Shown here: positions 54,600 to 63,592 of the stretch, piece by piece | Layout of the letters: each line of letters begins with the position of its first letter | Position numbering within the stretch: the first letter of the stretch is position 1 | Source: Myceligenerans pegani | GTDB taxonomy: Bacteria; Actinomycetota; Actinomycetes; Actinomycetales; Cellulomonadaceae | DNA: 64,000 bases | Assembly: GCF_014892515.1 (NCBI RefSeq) | Contig: NZ_JADBGR010000057.1 | Location: forward strand, 117,704-181,703 | Direction of reading: 5' to 3' | Notes under the pieces: generated by a model | What the model was told of the DNA's origin: nothing | The model's database searches: none | The model's input: only the letters and a program-made list of their open reading frames with translations | Translations under genes and position numbers: made by a program

Positions 54600-55131
54600 C
54601 GCGCCCGCCGACGCAGCACGTTCCGGGCGGGACGCGCTGCCTCGGCGGGGCGAGCCGGCCGGTTGCGCCGAGGCGGTGTCCACGGCGGGCGTCCTTCCGC
54701 CGCGGCGGACCGTCGAGGTGGGGTCGGCCGTGGCGGGGATGGTGCTGTCGGGGTTGTTCCTCGGCGGGTTCTCTGTCGTGATGAACCAGATCGGCGAGGA
54801 CGTCTTCCGCGACTCGCTGCATCCCGAGATGGCCGCTGCCGGGATCGACCTGAGCACCGCCGGCGATCCGTACACCGTCGCCCGGACGCTCGCCGCCTGG
54901 TTCGGGTTCACCCTGATGGGCGTCCTCGCGCTCGGGTCCGCGGGGGTCTACGCGGCCCAGCGCTCGCCGGAGCGCCGGGCGACCGGCTGGCTCCTCGCGG
55001 CCGCCGGCCTGGTCTGCCTCGTGGGAAGCCAGCTGATCCTGTACCCGGTCGCCTTCCTGTTCTTCGTCGGCGCGGGCCTGTTCGCGCTGCGCGACACCGA
55101 CCGACGACCCGAGACGAGGAGCCCCAGATGA
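54574..55131 (+). CDS. small membrane protein inside the ABC operon
   Basis: 185-aa protein I do not recognise. A polar N-terminus of about 45 residues precedes four hydrophobic helices (AVAGMVLSGLFLGGF, AWFGFTLMGVLALG, GWLLAAAGLVCLVG, LYPVAFLFFVGAGLF). It overlaps the GH28 gene by 26 bases and the next permease by ATGA, so it is firmly part of the operon. ATG 54574 follows GGAGGTGAGG. It could be an accessory of the transporter; nothing in it shows enzymatic function. Confidence 0.72.
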   Translation: MARPTTTADAPADAARSGRDALPRRGEPAGCAEAVSTAGVLPPRRTVEVGSAVAGMVLSGLFLGGFSVVMNQIGEDVFRDSLHPEMAAAGIDLSTAGDPYTVARTLAAWFGFTLMGVLALGSAGVYAAQRSPERRATGWLLAAAGLVCLVGSQLILYPVAFLFFVGAGLFALRDTDRRPETRSPR

Positions 55132-56057
55132 CCGCGACCGATCCGGCGCCCACGGTGCGCCTCCACCGGCCGGTCCGCACCAGCGGATTCCGGCGCCCCT
55201 CGGCGTCGCTGCGGATCTTCCGGGTGGTCAACGGCGTCGTTCTCACCGGGTTCGCCCTGCTGTGCCTGCTGCCGTTCCTCAACGTGCTCGGCAGTTCGTT
55301 CGCGACGCCGGGCGAGCTGGCGACCAAGCCCTTCGTCGTCGTCCCCGAGACGTTCACGCTGGACGCCTACCGCTACATCCTCTCGGGCGGCACGATCTTC
55401 CGGGCGCTGGGGGTCTCCGTGTTCGTGACGGTGGTGGGGACGTTCGTGAGCCTGCTGCTCACGTCGTTCATGGCGTACGCGCTGTCGAAGCGGTACCTCC
55501 GCGGGCGGCGGGTGATCAACTTCCTTGTCGTCTTCACGATGCTGTTCAGCGGCGGCATGATCCCGACGTTCGTGGTGGTGCAGAACCTGGGCCTGATCGA
55601 CTCGCTGTGGTCGCTGATCCTGCCCGTCGCGATCAACGCGTTCAACTTCGTGATCATGCGGAGCTTCTTCCAGGCGATCCCGGACAGCCTCGAGGAGGCG
55701 GCCCGCATCGACGGGTGCTCCGACCTCGGGGTGTTCCTGCGGATCGTGCTGCCGCTGTCGCTGGCCTCGATCGCGACGATCGGCCTGTTCTACGCCGTCG
55801 CCTACTGGAACACCTACCAGCACGCGATCCTGTACATCAACGACTCGTCGAAGTGGCCCATCCAGGTGCTGCTGCGACAGGTGGTGATCGTCGCCAGCGG
55901 CGTGAACGGCGACGCGTCGGTGGTCGACGTCGTGCCGCCGGCGCAGTCCGTGAAGATGGCGGTGATCGTCGTGGCGACGCTGCCCATGCTGATCGTGTAC
56001 CCGTTCATCCAGCGGTTCTTCGTGAAGGGGGCACTGATCGGGTCGGTCAAGGGATAG
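55128..56057 (+). CDS. ABC sugar permease, LplC/YtcP type
   Basis: 309-aa second membrane subunit of the importer. Six helices and the EAA loop EEAARIDGCSDLGVFLRIVLPLS. Its start overlaps the upstream stop (ATGA). The C-terminus (FVKGALIGSVKG) is a usual ending of this permease family. It pairs with the permease at 50.1 kb despite four genes between them; the operon then ends, with no ATPase. Confidence 0.93.
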   Translation: MTATDPAPTVRLHRPVRTSGFRRPSASLRIFRVVNGVVLTGFALLCLLPFLNVLGSSFATPGELATKPFVVVPETFTLDAYRYILSGGTIFRALGVSVFVTVVGTFVSLLLTSFMAYALSKRYLRGRRVINFLVVFTMLFSGGMIPTFVVVQNLGLIDSLWSLILPVAINAFNFVIMRSFFQAIPDSLEEAARIDGCSDLGVFLRIVLPLSLASIATIGLFYAVAYWNTYQHAILYINDSSKWPIQVLLRQVVIVASGVNGDASVVDVVPPAQSVKMAVIVVATLPMLIVYPFIQRFFVKGALIGSVKG

Positions 56058-56142
56058 ACCCCTCGGCTGGGAAGCCGCGGAGGGAGCACCGGGGCCGACC
56101 GCATCGCCTGTCCGTGTTGGCTCTGCGCCCCTGTCCCGGACC

Positions 56143-57606
56143 TCAGACCGGGCGGTAGGCGGCGCAAAAGGTCCAGGCCGGATCCGCCGTCTCGGAGAAG
56201 GCCTGGGCCTGAACGGCCAGCGTCTCGTCCGGCGCCCAGGCGAGGCGGATCCGCCAGGTGGCCAGGTCCTCGCCGTGGATCGCGCAGCGGACGTCCAAGG
56301 TGCCGGGGGCGGGCCGGCCGGCCGTGACGACGGCGGCCTCGCCGGCGATCCGCGTCCACACGGCCCGGTCGAGGCGGAACTCGATGTTCCAGTCGGGACG
56401 GTCGTCGCCCCGGGTCGCCGCGCGCAGGTAGCCGCCGTCGTCCGTCAACGACGCGCGGATCTCGGCCGGTCCGGGTCCCTCCGCAACGTTCCGATAGGTT
56501 CCGCCCGGCGGCGGGACGGTCGAGGCGTCGTGCCACGGCGCGGGCCAGTCGAGTCTGACGGCGGCGTGGTGGGCGCCGGGCGTCGTACCGGCGTCGATCT
56601 CGGCGGCGAGTGGGTCCACGAGGAGGTCCATGACGTCGTCGAGCAGGCGCTGGTCCCCGCCTGTGCACGCCTGGGTGTCGGCGGTGACGACGACGGCGAG
56701 GCCGCGGGCGGGGTCGCCGTGCACGATCTGGCCGCCGAGGCCGAACATCAGCCAGCCGCCACGGTCCGGGAGCCACATCTGGTAGCCGTAGCCGCCCCGC
56801 AGGGTCCCGCCCCAGGTCAGCTGGGTTGTGTCGGCTTGCGGGCGGGTCGCGTCGCGCAGGTAGTCCGCCGGGATCAGCCGGGTGGCGCCGTGCGCATCGC
56901 GGTCATCGCCACCCGTGCGCGCGCGGTGGTCGCGGCGGTCGTCCACCATGCCGTCGTCGAGCAGGAGGTGGGCAAGGCGGAGGAGGTCGCGTGGCGTGCA
57001 GACCAGGCCCGAGCCGCCGTGGGAGACTCCCTCGGGGCCCGGGAGGAACCTGAGGTCCGGGCTCACCCCGATCGGGTCGAACAGGCGGGGCCGCAGGTAG
57101 TCCGCGAGGGGCACGCCCGCGAGGCGTTCGACGAGTGCCGCGAGCGTGTAGGCGGCGGAGGTGTCGTAGGTGAACAGCGTGCCCGGCGGGTGCGTGGGCG
57201 GCACGCGGAAGTACGACTCCAGCCAGGCACCCGCGGTCAGCTTGTACGTCGTGGACCGGTGCGGGCCGCGCATGGCGAGCATGTGCCGGATCGTCGTGGC
57301 CTCGAGCCACGGGTGCACCGGCGCCATCTCGGGGAAGTACCGGACGATCGGGTCGTCGAGGCCGAGCGCGCCGTCGGCCGCCAGGAGCCCGACCGCGAGG
57401 CCCGTCACCGTCTTCGACACCGAGTACATGCGCTGCGGCTCGTACGGACCGCGCGGCGCACAGGTGGCGCTCGCGACGAGTTCCCCGCCGACGCTCACCT
57501 CGACGGTGTGGAGGGCGATGTCGAGGGTGGCTGCGCGTCGCGCCAGTCGGTCGATGGCCTCTGCGGCGGTGCCGGCCGACAGCGGCCGATCGGACTGGAC
57601 ATCCAT
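56143..57606 (-). CDS. beta-lactamase-family serine hydrolase
   Basis: 487-aa cytoplasmic-looking member of the class C beta-lactamase/esterase family. Active-site SVSK has Ser62 and Lys65, and FTYDTSAAYTLAALVERL supplies the second Tyr motif. A C-terminal beta-rich part (about 360-487) resembles lipocalin-like extensions. An Asp/Arg-rich loop (DDRRDHRARTGGDDRDAHG) interrupts the core. No signal peptide is seen, so it may be an esterase or peptidase rather than a secreted lactamase. Convergent with the transporter operon; a possible sugar ester substrate (inference). Confidence 0.85.
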   Translation of the reverse strand: MDVQSDRPLSAGTAAEAIDRLARRAATLDIALHTVEVSVGGELVASATCAPRGPYEPQRMYSVSKTVTGLAVGLLAADGALGLDDPIVRYFPEMAPVHPWLEATTIRHMLAMRGPHRSTTYKLTAGAWLESYFRVPPTHPPGTLFTYDTSAAYTLAALVERLAGVPLADYLRPRLFDPIGVSPDLRFLPGPEGVSHGGSGLVCTPRDLLRLAHLLLDDGMVDDRRDHRARTGGDDRDAHGATRLIPADYLRDATRPQADTTQLTWGGTLRGGYGYQMWLPDRGGWLMFGLGGQIVHGDPARGLAVVVTADTQACTGGDQRLLDDVMDLLVDPLAAEIDAGTTPGAHHAAVRLDWPAPWHDASTVPPPGGTYRNVAEGPGPAEIRASLTDDGGYLRAATRGDDRPDWNIEFRLDRAVWTRIAGEAAVVTAGRPAPGTLDVRCAIHGEDLATWRIRLAWAPDETLAVQAQAFSETADPAWTFCAAYRPV

Positions 57607-57708
57607 CGGCCGTGATCCTACCGGTGGTCTGCGGTAGGTGGCTGGACAGAGGGGCTGTTCAGGACAGCGTCCGCGCCGTCGGCGAGCGGCGACGAGCCGC
57701 GGTTCGGG

Positions 57709-58938
57709 TCAGTCCGCCTCCGCGTGGGCGATGTGGCCCAGGGCCCGCCAGATCAGGGCGAGCGTGATCCCCGCGCCCACGAAGCCGAACCAGAACGGGG
57801 CCGTCAGCCCCCACTGCTCGGCGATCACGCCGCCCAGGGCGTTGCCGAGCAGGATCCCGCCGAAGACCGACACCATGTTGAGCGAACCCACGCGCCCCTG
57901 CAGTTCGATGGGCGTGGCGCGCTGCCGGACGGCGTTCGAGATGGCGCCCCACACGAACGAGTAGGCGCCGAACCCGAACATGGCGGCAAAGGCTCCCCAC
58001 TCGGTCGTGTTGACGGCGAGCACGAGGTGCCAGAGCACCTCGCAGCTCAGCACCACGCGCATGATCGTGGCGAAGCGGAACCGTCGCTGGAGCTTGTCGA
58101 ACAAGCCGGTGCTGAGCAGGCCTCCCACGGCCATTGCGGTCGTGAGCAGGCCGAACTCCAGCTTGCTCATCCCCAGGTGCTCCGTCGCGTAGAGCACGAG
58201 GACGCCCATCGGCGCGGCGTACGTGATGTTGAACGTGAGGATCGTGAGCATCAGGGTGCGCACGGCCGGGGCGTGCCAGGTCCAGCGCAGTCCGTCGACG
58301 ATGTCCTGGCGGATGTGCGTGGTGATGTCGTCGCGCAGTGGTCCGTGAGGCGTCACGACCTGCGCGACCAGCACGATCGCCAGGGACACCATCACCGCCT
58401 GGACGAGGAACGGCCACACCATGCCCGCGGCGAACAGGAAGGCGCCGAGGGGCGGCCCGGCGAGCTGGTTGGCCGTGAGGAATCCCGCCTGCAGCCGCGC
58501 GTGCCCGATGGCCAGGTCCTTCTTGTCCACCAGCATCGGCATGAGCGTCTGGCTGGTGGTGTCGGCGAAGACCTCCGCGATGCCGAGGGCGAGCATGACG
58601 GCCAGGACAAGTGTGATATTCACTACATCGGTGACGATGAAGACGCCAAGGGCGACGATCACGAGCACCCGCAGCGCGTCGGCCACGATCACCAGCCGAC
58701 GGCGGTTCACCCGGTCCGCGATCGCTCCCGCCCAGAGCCCGAAGAGCAGCCAGGGCAGCTTGTTGAGCAGGGCCGCGAGGGCGACGAGAAAGGGTGAACT
58801 GGTCTGGGACGCGACCAGCAGCGGCCCGGCGGCCATCGCGATCCCGTCGCCGATGTTGCTCACCCACGAAGAACCGACCAGCCACCTGAACGACCGTCCC
58901 ATACGTTCTGGGAAGACGGCCTCGACGAACTTGCTCAC
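57709..58938 (-). CDS. MFS exporter, EntS/DHA3 type
   Basis: 409-aa major facilitator with 12 helices. N-terminal signature is WLVGSSWVSNIGDGIAMAAGPLL and the first loop GLWAGAIADRVNRRRLV is the MFS motif A. It belongs to the group that exports siderophores and macrolides, but the substrate is unknown. GTG 58938 lies 9 bases from a TAGGAT -10 element; internal ATG (about residue 13) is also possible. A 14-bp palindrome lies 154 bases upstream and could bind a TetR-type regulator. Confidence 0.88.
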   Translation of the reverse strand: MSKFVEAVFPERMGRSFRWLVGSSWVSNIGDGIAMAAGPLLVASQTSSPFLVALAALLNKLPWLLFGLWAGAIADRVNRRRLVIVADALRVLVIVALGVFIVTDVVNITLVLAVMLALGIAEVFADTTSQTLMPMLVDKKDLAIGHARLQAGFLTANQLAGPPLGAFLFAAGMVWPFLVQAVMVSLAIVLVAQVVTPHGPLRDDITTHIRQDIVDGLRWTWHAPAVRTLMLTILTFNITYAAPMGVLVLYATEHLGMSKLEFGLLTTAMAVGGLLSTGLFDKLQRRFRFATIMRVVLSCEVLWHLVLAVNTTEWGAFAAMFGFGAYSFVWGAISNAVRQRATPIELQGRVGSLNMVSVFGGILLGNALGGVIAEQWGLTAPFWFGFVGAGITLALIWRALGHIAHAEAD

Positions 58939-58947
58939 GAAGACGTG

Positions 58948-58953
58948 ATCCTA
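58948..58953 (-). promoter_or_regulatory. -10 element for the MFS gene
   Basis: TAGGAT on the minus strand, 9 bases from GTG 58938, slightly longer than the usual leaderless spacing here. Confidence 0.4.
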
Positions 58954-59091
58954 TGGGGGAGGCGTTGTGACGGGCAGTTATTTTCCTGGCCGCGAGCCGC
59001 CCCCGAACCCTATGGTGACCCGGCGCGTCGGCGTGGGGACAGTGCGGTGACAACGCCCCCTCGGCGCGTTTTCGCAGGTTAGGAAGGAACA

Positions 59092-59105
59092 TGGACGATC
59101 GTCCA
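59092..59105. promoter_or_regulatory. perfect 14-bp palindrome
   Basis: TGGACGATCGTCCA is fully symmetric, of the size of a TetR- or MarR-type operator half-set. It lies between the MFS promoter and the putative short RNA promoter, and could control either. Confidence 0.5.
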
Positions 59106-59148
59106 AAGTTGTGTTGACGCGCGACCGGATCAGGTGCAGACTTCTGGG

Positions 59149-59256
59149 CAGACGGTGCGCATCGCCCGCCCCCTGCGCGGTGCGCATCGTCATACCCCAT
59201 CGGGCTTCGGCCCGATCGTGACGCCCCTTCGGACCCCCTGCCGGAGGGGCGTCACG
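59149..59256 (+). ncRNA. candidate small RNA (about 108 nt)
   Basis: Predicted from TTGACG-17-CAGACT, with a start near 59149, to the strong terminator at 59256. The RNA would contain two GGTGCGCATCG repeats and a 7-bp hairpin with UUCG tetraloop (59199-59216). No reading frame is supported. This is a prediction by architecture alone; expression is unknown. Confidence 0.3.
59217..59256. terminator. strong bidirectional hairpin
   Basis: 12-bp perfect stem CGTGACGCCCCT/AGGGGCGTCACG, extended by four inner pairs, at 45 bases past the xylR stop. It should terminate xylR from the right and any short RNA from the left. Confidence 0.85.
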
Positions 59257-59301
59257 CGCGTCCCGGCCTGGGGTTGACGCCGCCGCGGGGTCGGCGGATG
59301 G

Positions 59302-60657
59302 TCAGATCCAGGCCGCCGGGTCTGCCAGGACTCCGCGCAGCACCTCGCGTGCGCCGCCCGTGAGTGCCGCCTGGGACCCGGCGCGTGCCGCGCGGACCTC
59401 CAGGTCGACGAAGGGGGCCGCGAGCACCCGCTCGGCCAGGACCGCCTCGATCTCCGGCCGGAGCCATGGCAGCAGGTCGGTGTAGATCCCGCCGAGGACG
59501 ACGGTGTGCACGTCGACCAGGTTCACGAAGTCCGCGAGTGCCGACCCCAGCGCCTGTCCGGCGCGCCGCACGGCGGTAGGCGCGGCGGAGTGCGCGGCGC
59601 CCAGTAGAGCCAGGAGGTCGGTGAGCGGGGCGTCGGCGGCGAGGCCCGCGGCCCGTGCCAGGGCCTCCTTGCCGGCGAACTGTTCGAGGCAGCCGTGCGC
59701 CCCGCAGGAGCAGCGGGGTCCCGCGGGATCGACGACGACGTGTCCCACCTCGCCGTTCCAGCCGCGTTCCCCGAGGAAGAGCTCGCGCCCGACGACGATC
59801 GCCGCGCCGATCCCGACATCGCCGGAGACGTACAGGAACGAGTCCGGGACGGCGCCTCCGGCTCCGGTGGTGCCCTCGGCCTGCGTGGGCCCGGTTCCGG
59901 CGCCGGCCACCCCGGTTCCGGCGCCGACCTGCCCGGTTCCGGCGCCGGTCCGCCCGAATCCGGTTCCGGCGTCGGCCACACCGGTCTCCTCGCGGCCGGC
60001 TCGGCCGCGCCAGGCCCCGGTGGCGGCCGGCCCCGCTCCGCCGAGTTCGGCCAGTGCCGCCAGCTTCGCCTCGTTGGCGATCTCGACGGGCAGACCGTCC
60101 AGGCCGAGCAGCGGCGCCGGCTCGACGGACGACCAGCCGAGGTTGGGGGCGACGTCGAGCATCCCTGCCCGGGCGTCCACGAGCCCGGGCAGGGCGAGGC
60201 GGGCGCCGGCGAGCCGCATGCCGCCGTCGTGCGCGTCGCGGATGACGGCGCGTGCGATCCGGCCGAGCTCGCCCAGCACCTCGGCGGGATCGCTGTCGTG
60301 GAACGCGCCCGGCGCCACGTGCTCGGCGACGACCGCCCCCGTGAGGTCGACCGCGCGAGCCCCGAGGTAGTCGACGTTCACCTCCAGTCCGAGGCCGAGG
60401 AGGGAGCGCCTGGCGGGGACGAGCGGCACGGCGGGACGGCCCGCGCGCCCGTCGGCGACCGCGGGCAGCTCGCGCAGCAGTCGCGCCCCGATCAGCTGGT
60501 CGATCAGCGTGGACACGGTCGCGCGGGTGAGGCCTGTCGCGGCGGCGACACCCGCGCGGGACGGCGGCTCCGGTGCCTCGAAGACGGCGCGCGCCACGAG
60601 CTCGAGGTTGCGCTCGCGCAGGGTGTGCTGCCGGGAAGCTGCCGTCGTCGTGGTCAC
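59302..60657 (-). CDS. xylR: ROK-family xylose repressor
   Basis: 451-aa transcription regulator divergent from xylA. The N-terminal winged helix spans about 33-57 ([18 protein letters not shown]); the ROK sugar-binding domain follows with GEVGHVVVD and the zinc motif [12 protein letters not shown] (Cys316, 318, 323). A Gly/Ala/Thr-rich low-complexity insert of about 60 residues (208-271, GAGTG repeats) splits the ROK domain, longer than normal. XylR proteins of this family release DNA when xylose is bound. GTG 60657 is 6 bases after a TACAGT -10 box, so leaderless. Confidence 0.9.
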   Translation of the reverse strand: MTTTTAASRQHTLRERNLELVARAVFEAPEPPSRAGVAAATGLTRATVSTLIDQLIGARLLRELPAVADGRAGRPAVPLVPARRSLLGLGLEVNVDYLGARAVDLTGAVVAEHVAPGAFHDSDPAEVLGELGRIARAVIRDAHDGGMRLAGARLALPGLVDARAGMLDVAPNLGWSSVEPAPLLGLDGLPVEIANEAKLAALAELGGAGPAATGAWRGRAGREETGVADAGTGFGRTGAGTGQVGAGTGVAGAGTGPTQAEGTTGAGGAVPDSFLYVSGDVGIGAAIVVGRELFLGERGWNGEVGHVVVDPAGPRCSCGAHGCLEQFAGKEALARAAGLAADAPLTDLLALLGAAHSAAPTAVRRAGQALGSALADFVNLVDVHTVVLGGIYTDLLPWLRPEIEAVLAERVLAAPFVDLEVRAARAGSQAALTGGAREVLRGVLADPAAWI

Positions 60658-60663
60658 GCCTTG

Positions 60664-60669
60664 ACTGTA
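60664..60669 (-). promoter_or_regulatory. leaderless -10 element for xylR
   Basis: TACAGT on the minus strand, 6 bases from GTG 60657, inside the 114-bp xylR-xylA gap. Confidence 0.5.
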
Positions 60670-60687
60670 GCCGAGCTCTCGGGGGAT

Positions 60688-60712
60688 AGTTCATCCGTAC
60701 AACAAATAGGCT
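60688..60712 (+). promoter_or_regulatory. XylR box and xylA promoter
   Basis: An imperfect inverted repeat AGTTCATCCG/TACAACAAAT lies at 60688-60707, with the ACAACAAA half-site typical of ROK-type xylose operators. The -10 candidate TAGGCT is at 60707-60712 and touches it, so a bound repressor would block xylA. Transcription would start near 60719, about 53 bases before xylA. Confidence 0.55.
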
Positions 60713-60771
60713 CGCGGCGTCGCGACGACGCAGCGTCACGCGCGCGGGCCGACCTCGACGAGGAGACCCAC

Positions 60772-61929
60772 GTGAGCGACATCAAGTACTCCTTCGGCCT
60801 GTGGACCATCGGCTGGCCTGCCAACGACCCGTTCGGCACGGCGACCCGCCCGGACCTCGACCCGGCCGAGTCCATCCGCAAGCTCGCCGACCTCGGCGCG
60901 TGGGGCTTCACGTTCCACGACAACGACGTCTTCCCGCTCGACGCCGACGAGACGGCCCGGCAGTCGCACATCGACTCGGTGAAGAAGGCCGCCGAGGAGA
61001 CCGGCCTGGTCTGCGAGATGGTCACCACCAACACCTTCACCCACCCGGTCTTCAAGGACGGCGCGTTCACCTCGAACAACCGGCAGGTCCGGCGCTTCGG
61101 GCTGCGCAAGGTGCTGAAGAACGTCGACCTGGCCGCCGAGATGGGCGCCTCCACCTTCGTCATGTGGGGCGGCCGCGAGGGCACCGAGTACGACAACTCC
61201 AAGGACCTGGTCTCGGCCCATGCCCGCTACGCGGAGGGCATCGACACCGTCGCCGCGTACATCAAGTCCCAGGGCTACGATCTCAAGATCGCCTTGGAGC
61301 CCAAGCCGAACGAGCCACGCGGCGACATCTTCCTGCCCACCATCGGCCACGCGATCGCGCTCATCGAGACGCTCGACAACGGCGACATCGTGGGCCTCAA
61401 CCCCGAGACGGGCCACGAGCAGATGGCGGGCCTCAACTACACGCACGGCCTCTCGCTCGCGCTGTACTGCGGCAAGCTGTTCCACATCGACCTGAACGGC
61501 CAGCACGGGCCCAAGTACGACCAGGACCTGGTGTTCGGCCACGGCGATCTGCTGTCCGCGTTCTTCACCGTGGACCTGCTGGAGAACGGCTTCCCGAACG
61601 GCGGCCCGCGGTACGAGGGCCCGCGCCACTTCGACTACAAGCCGTCGCGCACCGAGCACCTGGACGGCGTGTGGGAGTCGGCGAAGGCGAACATGGCCAC
61701 CTACGACATGCTCGCGGCCAAGGCCGCGGCGTACCGGGCCGACGCCGAGGTCCAGGCCGCGTTCGAGCACGCCGGCATCCTCGAGCTGGGCGAGCCCACC
61801 CTGGCCGAGGGGGAGACCATCGAGCAGTTCCTCGCGAGCGACGAGCAGTACGACGTCGACGCCCTGGCCGAGCGCGACTACGGCCTGGTCCGCCTCCACC
61901 AGCTGGCCCTCCAGCACCTGATCGGCTGA
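60772..61929 (+). CDS. xylA: xylose isomerase, class I
   Basis: 385-aa isomerase converting D-xylose to D-xylulose, with two divalent metal sites. Class I length and sequence (Streptomyces type). Visible ligands: catalytic His and Asp in [10 protein letters not shown], Glu in [13 protein letters not shown], Glu-His in [15 protein letters not shown], and Asp-rich [19 protein letters not shown] 60772 follows GAGGAG by about 6 bases; the ORF runs far upstream through xylR antisense and is not coding. First gene of the xylA-xylB unit under XylR. Confidence 0.97.
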   Translation: MSDIKYSFGLWTIGWPANDPFGTATRPDLDPAESIRKLADLGAWGFTFHDNDVFPLDADETARQSHIDSVKKAAEETGLVCEMVTTNTFTHPVFKDGAFTSNNRQVRRFGLRKVLKNVDLAAEMGASTFVMWGGREGTEYDNSKDLVSAHARYAEGIDTVAAYIKSQGYDLKIALEPKPNEPRGDIFLPTIGHAIALIETLDNGDIVGLNPETGHEQMAGLNYTHGLSLALYCGKLFHIDLNGQHGPKYDQDLVFGHGDLLSAFFTVDLLENGFPNGGPRYEGPRHFDYKPSRTEHLDGVWESAKANMATYDMLAAKAAAYRADAEVQAAFEHAGILELGEPTLAEGETIEQFLASDEQYDVDALAERDYGLVRLHQLALQHLIG

Positions 61930-61943
61930 CCTGGCGCCGGCTG

Positions 61944-61978
61944 CCGGCTGGTCGGTCATCGCGCGACCGACCGGCCGG
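61944..61978 (+). terminator. intercistronic hairpin between xylA and xylB
   Basis: 14-bp stem CCGGCTGGTCGGTC/GACCGACCGGCCGG with one wobble pair and a 7-base loop, 15 bases after xylA stop. Partial termination or 3'-end protection would make xylA message more abundant than xylB. Confidence 0.65.
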
Positions 61979-62035
61979 ACCGCCGTCGGCCCCGGGCCGC
62001 CACCATCCTCCCCACGATCCCCACCTGGAGCACCG

Positions 62036-63565
62036 ATGCCCCTCGTCGCCGGCGTGGACACCTCCACGCAGTCCTGCAAGATCGTCGTCCGCGACGCCGC
62101 CACCGGGGAGCTGGTCCGCTCCGGCTCCGCCAAGCACCCCGACGGGACCGAGATCCACCCCGATCACTGGTGGAGCGCGTTCACCCAGGCCGCCGACGCC
62201 GCGGGCGGCCTCGCCGACGTCGCCGCGATCGCCGTCGGCGGCCAGCAGCACGGCATGGTCGCGCTCGACGCCGAGGGGCGAGTGATCCGCGACGCCCTCC
62301 TGTGGAACGACACCCGTTCCGCCGGCGCCGCCGAGGCCCTGATCTCCGAACTGGGCGACGGCGATCGCGCCGTGGGCTCGCAGCGGTGGGCGGATGCCGT
62401 CGGCTCGGTGCTCGTCGCGTCCCTCACGGTCACCAAACTCCGCTGGCTGCGCGACGCCGAACCGGAGAACGCCGCCCGCGTCGCCGCCGTCGCGCTCCCG
62501 CACGACTGGCTGTCCTGGCGCATCGCCGGCTACGGCCCCGCGGGCGACCCGAGCGCGCCCCTCGGCCCGGACCTGAACGCCTTGTTCACGGACCGGTCGG
62601 ACGCGTCCGGCACGGGCTACTACGACGCCCAGGGGGCGAACGGCGCCGGGGAGTACCGCCCCGACCTGCTCCGCATGGCCCTCGGCCGGGACGACGTCGT
62701 GCTGCCGCGCGTGCTCGGCCCCGCCGAGTCCGGCGGCGTCGCGCATCCGTCCGTCGCGGGGGTCGACGTCGACGGCGGCGCCCTCATCGGCCCCGGCGCC
62801 GGCGACAACGCGGGCGCGGCGCTCGGCGTCGGCATGACGCCGGGCGACGTCGCGATCTCGATCGGTACGTCGGGCGTGGTCTCCGCCGTGGCGCCGCGTC
62901 GAACCGCCGACGGGTCCGGCGCGATCAACGGGTTCGCCGACGCCGCCGGCAACGCTCTGATGCTCGCCGTCACGCTCAACGCGGCGCGCGTGCTCGACGC
63001 CGCCCGCGAGGTGCTCGGCGTCGACGTCGACGAGCTCGCCGCACTCGCGTTGCGGGCGCCCGCCGGGTCGGACGGCCTGGTCCTCGTCCCCTACCTGGAG
63101 GGCGAGCGCACCCCGAACCGCCCCGACGCCACCGGAACGCTGCACGGCATCCGGCTCGCGACGTCGACCCGCCCGCACCTCGCGCGCGCCTACGTCGAGG
63201 GCATGCTGTGCGGGCTCGCGGACGGCCTCGACGCGCTGCGGGCGCAGGGCGTGCCCGTCGAGCGGGTCATGCTGATCGGCGGCGCGGCGCAGTCGCCGGC
63301 CGTGCAGGAGATCGCGCCGCAGGTCTTCGGCCTGCCGATCGCCGTCCCGGAGCCCGGGGAGTACGTGGCCGACGGCGCCGCCCGCCAGGCGGCGTGGGTC
63401 CTCGCGGCGGCCGGTGCGGCGGGTGCGACGCCGACGACGGCGGACGCGGGCGCGCCCTCTGCCCTGGCGCCACCGGACTGGTCGGCGACGATCTCGGCCA
63501 CCCTGCCCGCGGACCCTCGCCCGGAGATCCGCGAGCAGTATGCCAAGGTCAGGGACCTGGCCTGA
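62036..63565 (+). CDS. xylB: xylulokinase
   Basis: 509-aa FGGY-family kinase phosphorylating D-xylulose to xylulose-5-phosphate for the pentose phosphate pathway. The ribonuclease-H-like folds carry [10 protein letters not shown] (ATP phosphate), WNDTRS and GGQQHGMV in the first half, and [13 protein letters not shown] plus [12 protein letters not shown] in the second. The catalytic Asp lies in [10 protein letters not shown] 62036 follows TGGAGCACCG. The hairpin upstream may reduce its expression below xylA. Confidence 0.96.
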   Translation: MPLVAGVDTSTQSCKIVVRDAATGELVRSGSAKHPDGTEIHPDHWWSAFTQAADAAGGLADVAAIAVGGQQHGMVALDAEGRVIRDALLWNDTRSAGAAEALISELGDGDRAVGSQRWADAVGSVLVASLTVTKLRWLRDAEPENAARVAAVALPHDWLSWRIAGYGPAGDPSAPLGPDLNALFTDRSDASGTGYYDAQGANGAGEYRPDLLRMALGRDDVVLPRVLGPAESGGVAHPSVAGVDVDGGALIGPGAGDNAGAALGVGMTPGDVAISIGTSGVVSAVAPRRTADGSGAINGFADAAGNALMLAVTLNAARVLDAAREVLGVDVDELAALALRAPAGSDGLVLVPYLEGERTPNRPDATGTLHGIRLATSTRPHLARAYVEGMLCGLADGLDALRAQGVPVERVMLIGGAAQSPAVQEIAPQVFGLPIAVPEPGEYVADGAARQAAWVLAAAGAAGATPTTADAGAPSALAPPDWSATISATLPADPRPEIREQYAKVRDLA

Positions 63566-63592
63566 CGGCAACCAGCACGAGCTCAGATGAGC

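Larger units (their letters stand above)
58939..59301. other. 363-bp structured non-coding region
   Basis: No gene seen. From left to right: the MFS -10 element, a perfect 14-bp palindrome, a plus-strand promoter-like pair (TTGACG 59114-59119, CAGACT 59137-59142), a direct repeat of CGGTGCGCATCG (59154 and 59178), a UUCG-loop hairpin and a long terminator hairpin. Plus-strand transcription would yield a short RNA; minus-strand transcription from xylR would end here. Confidence 0.6.
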
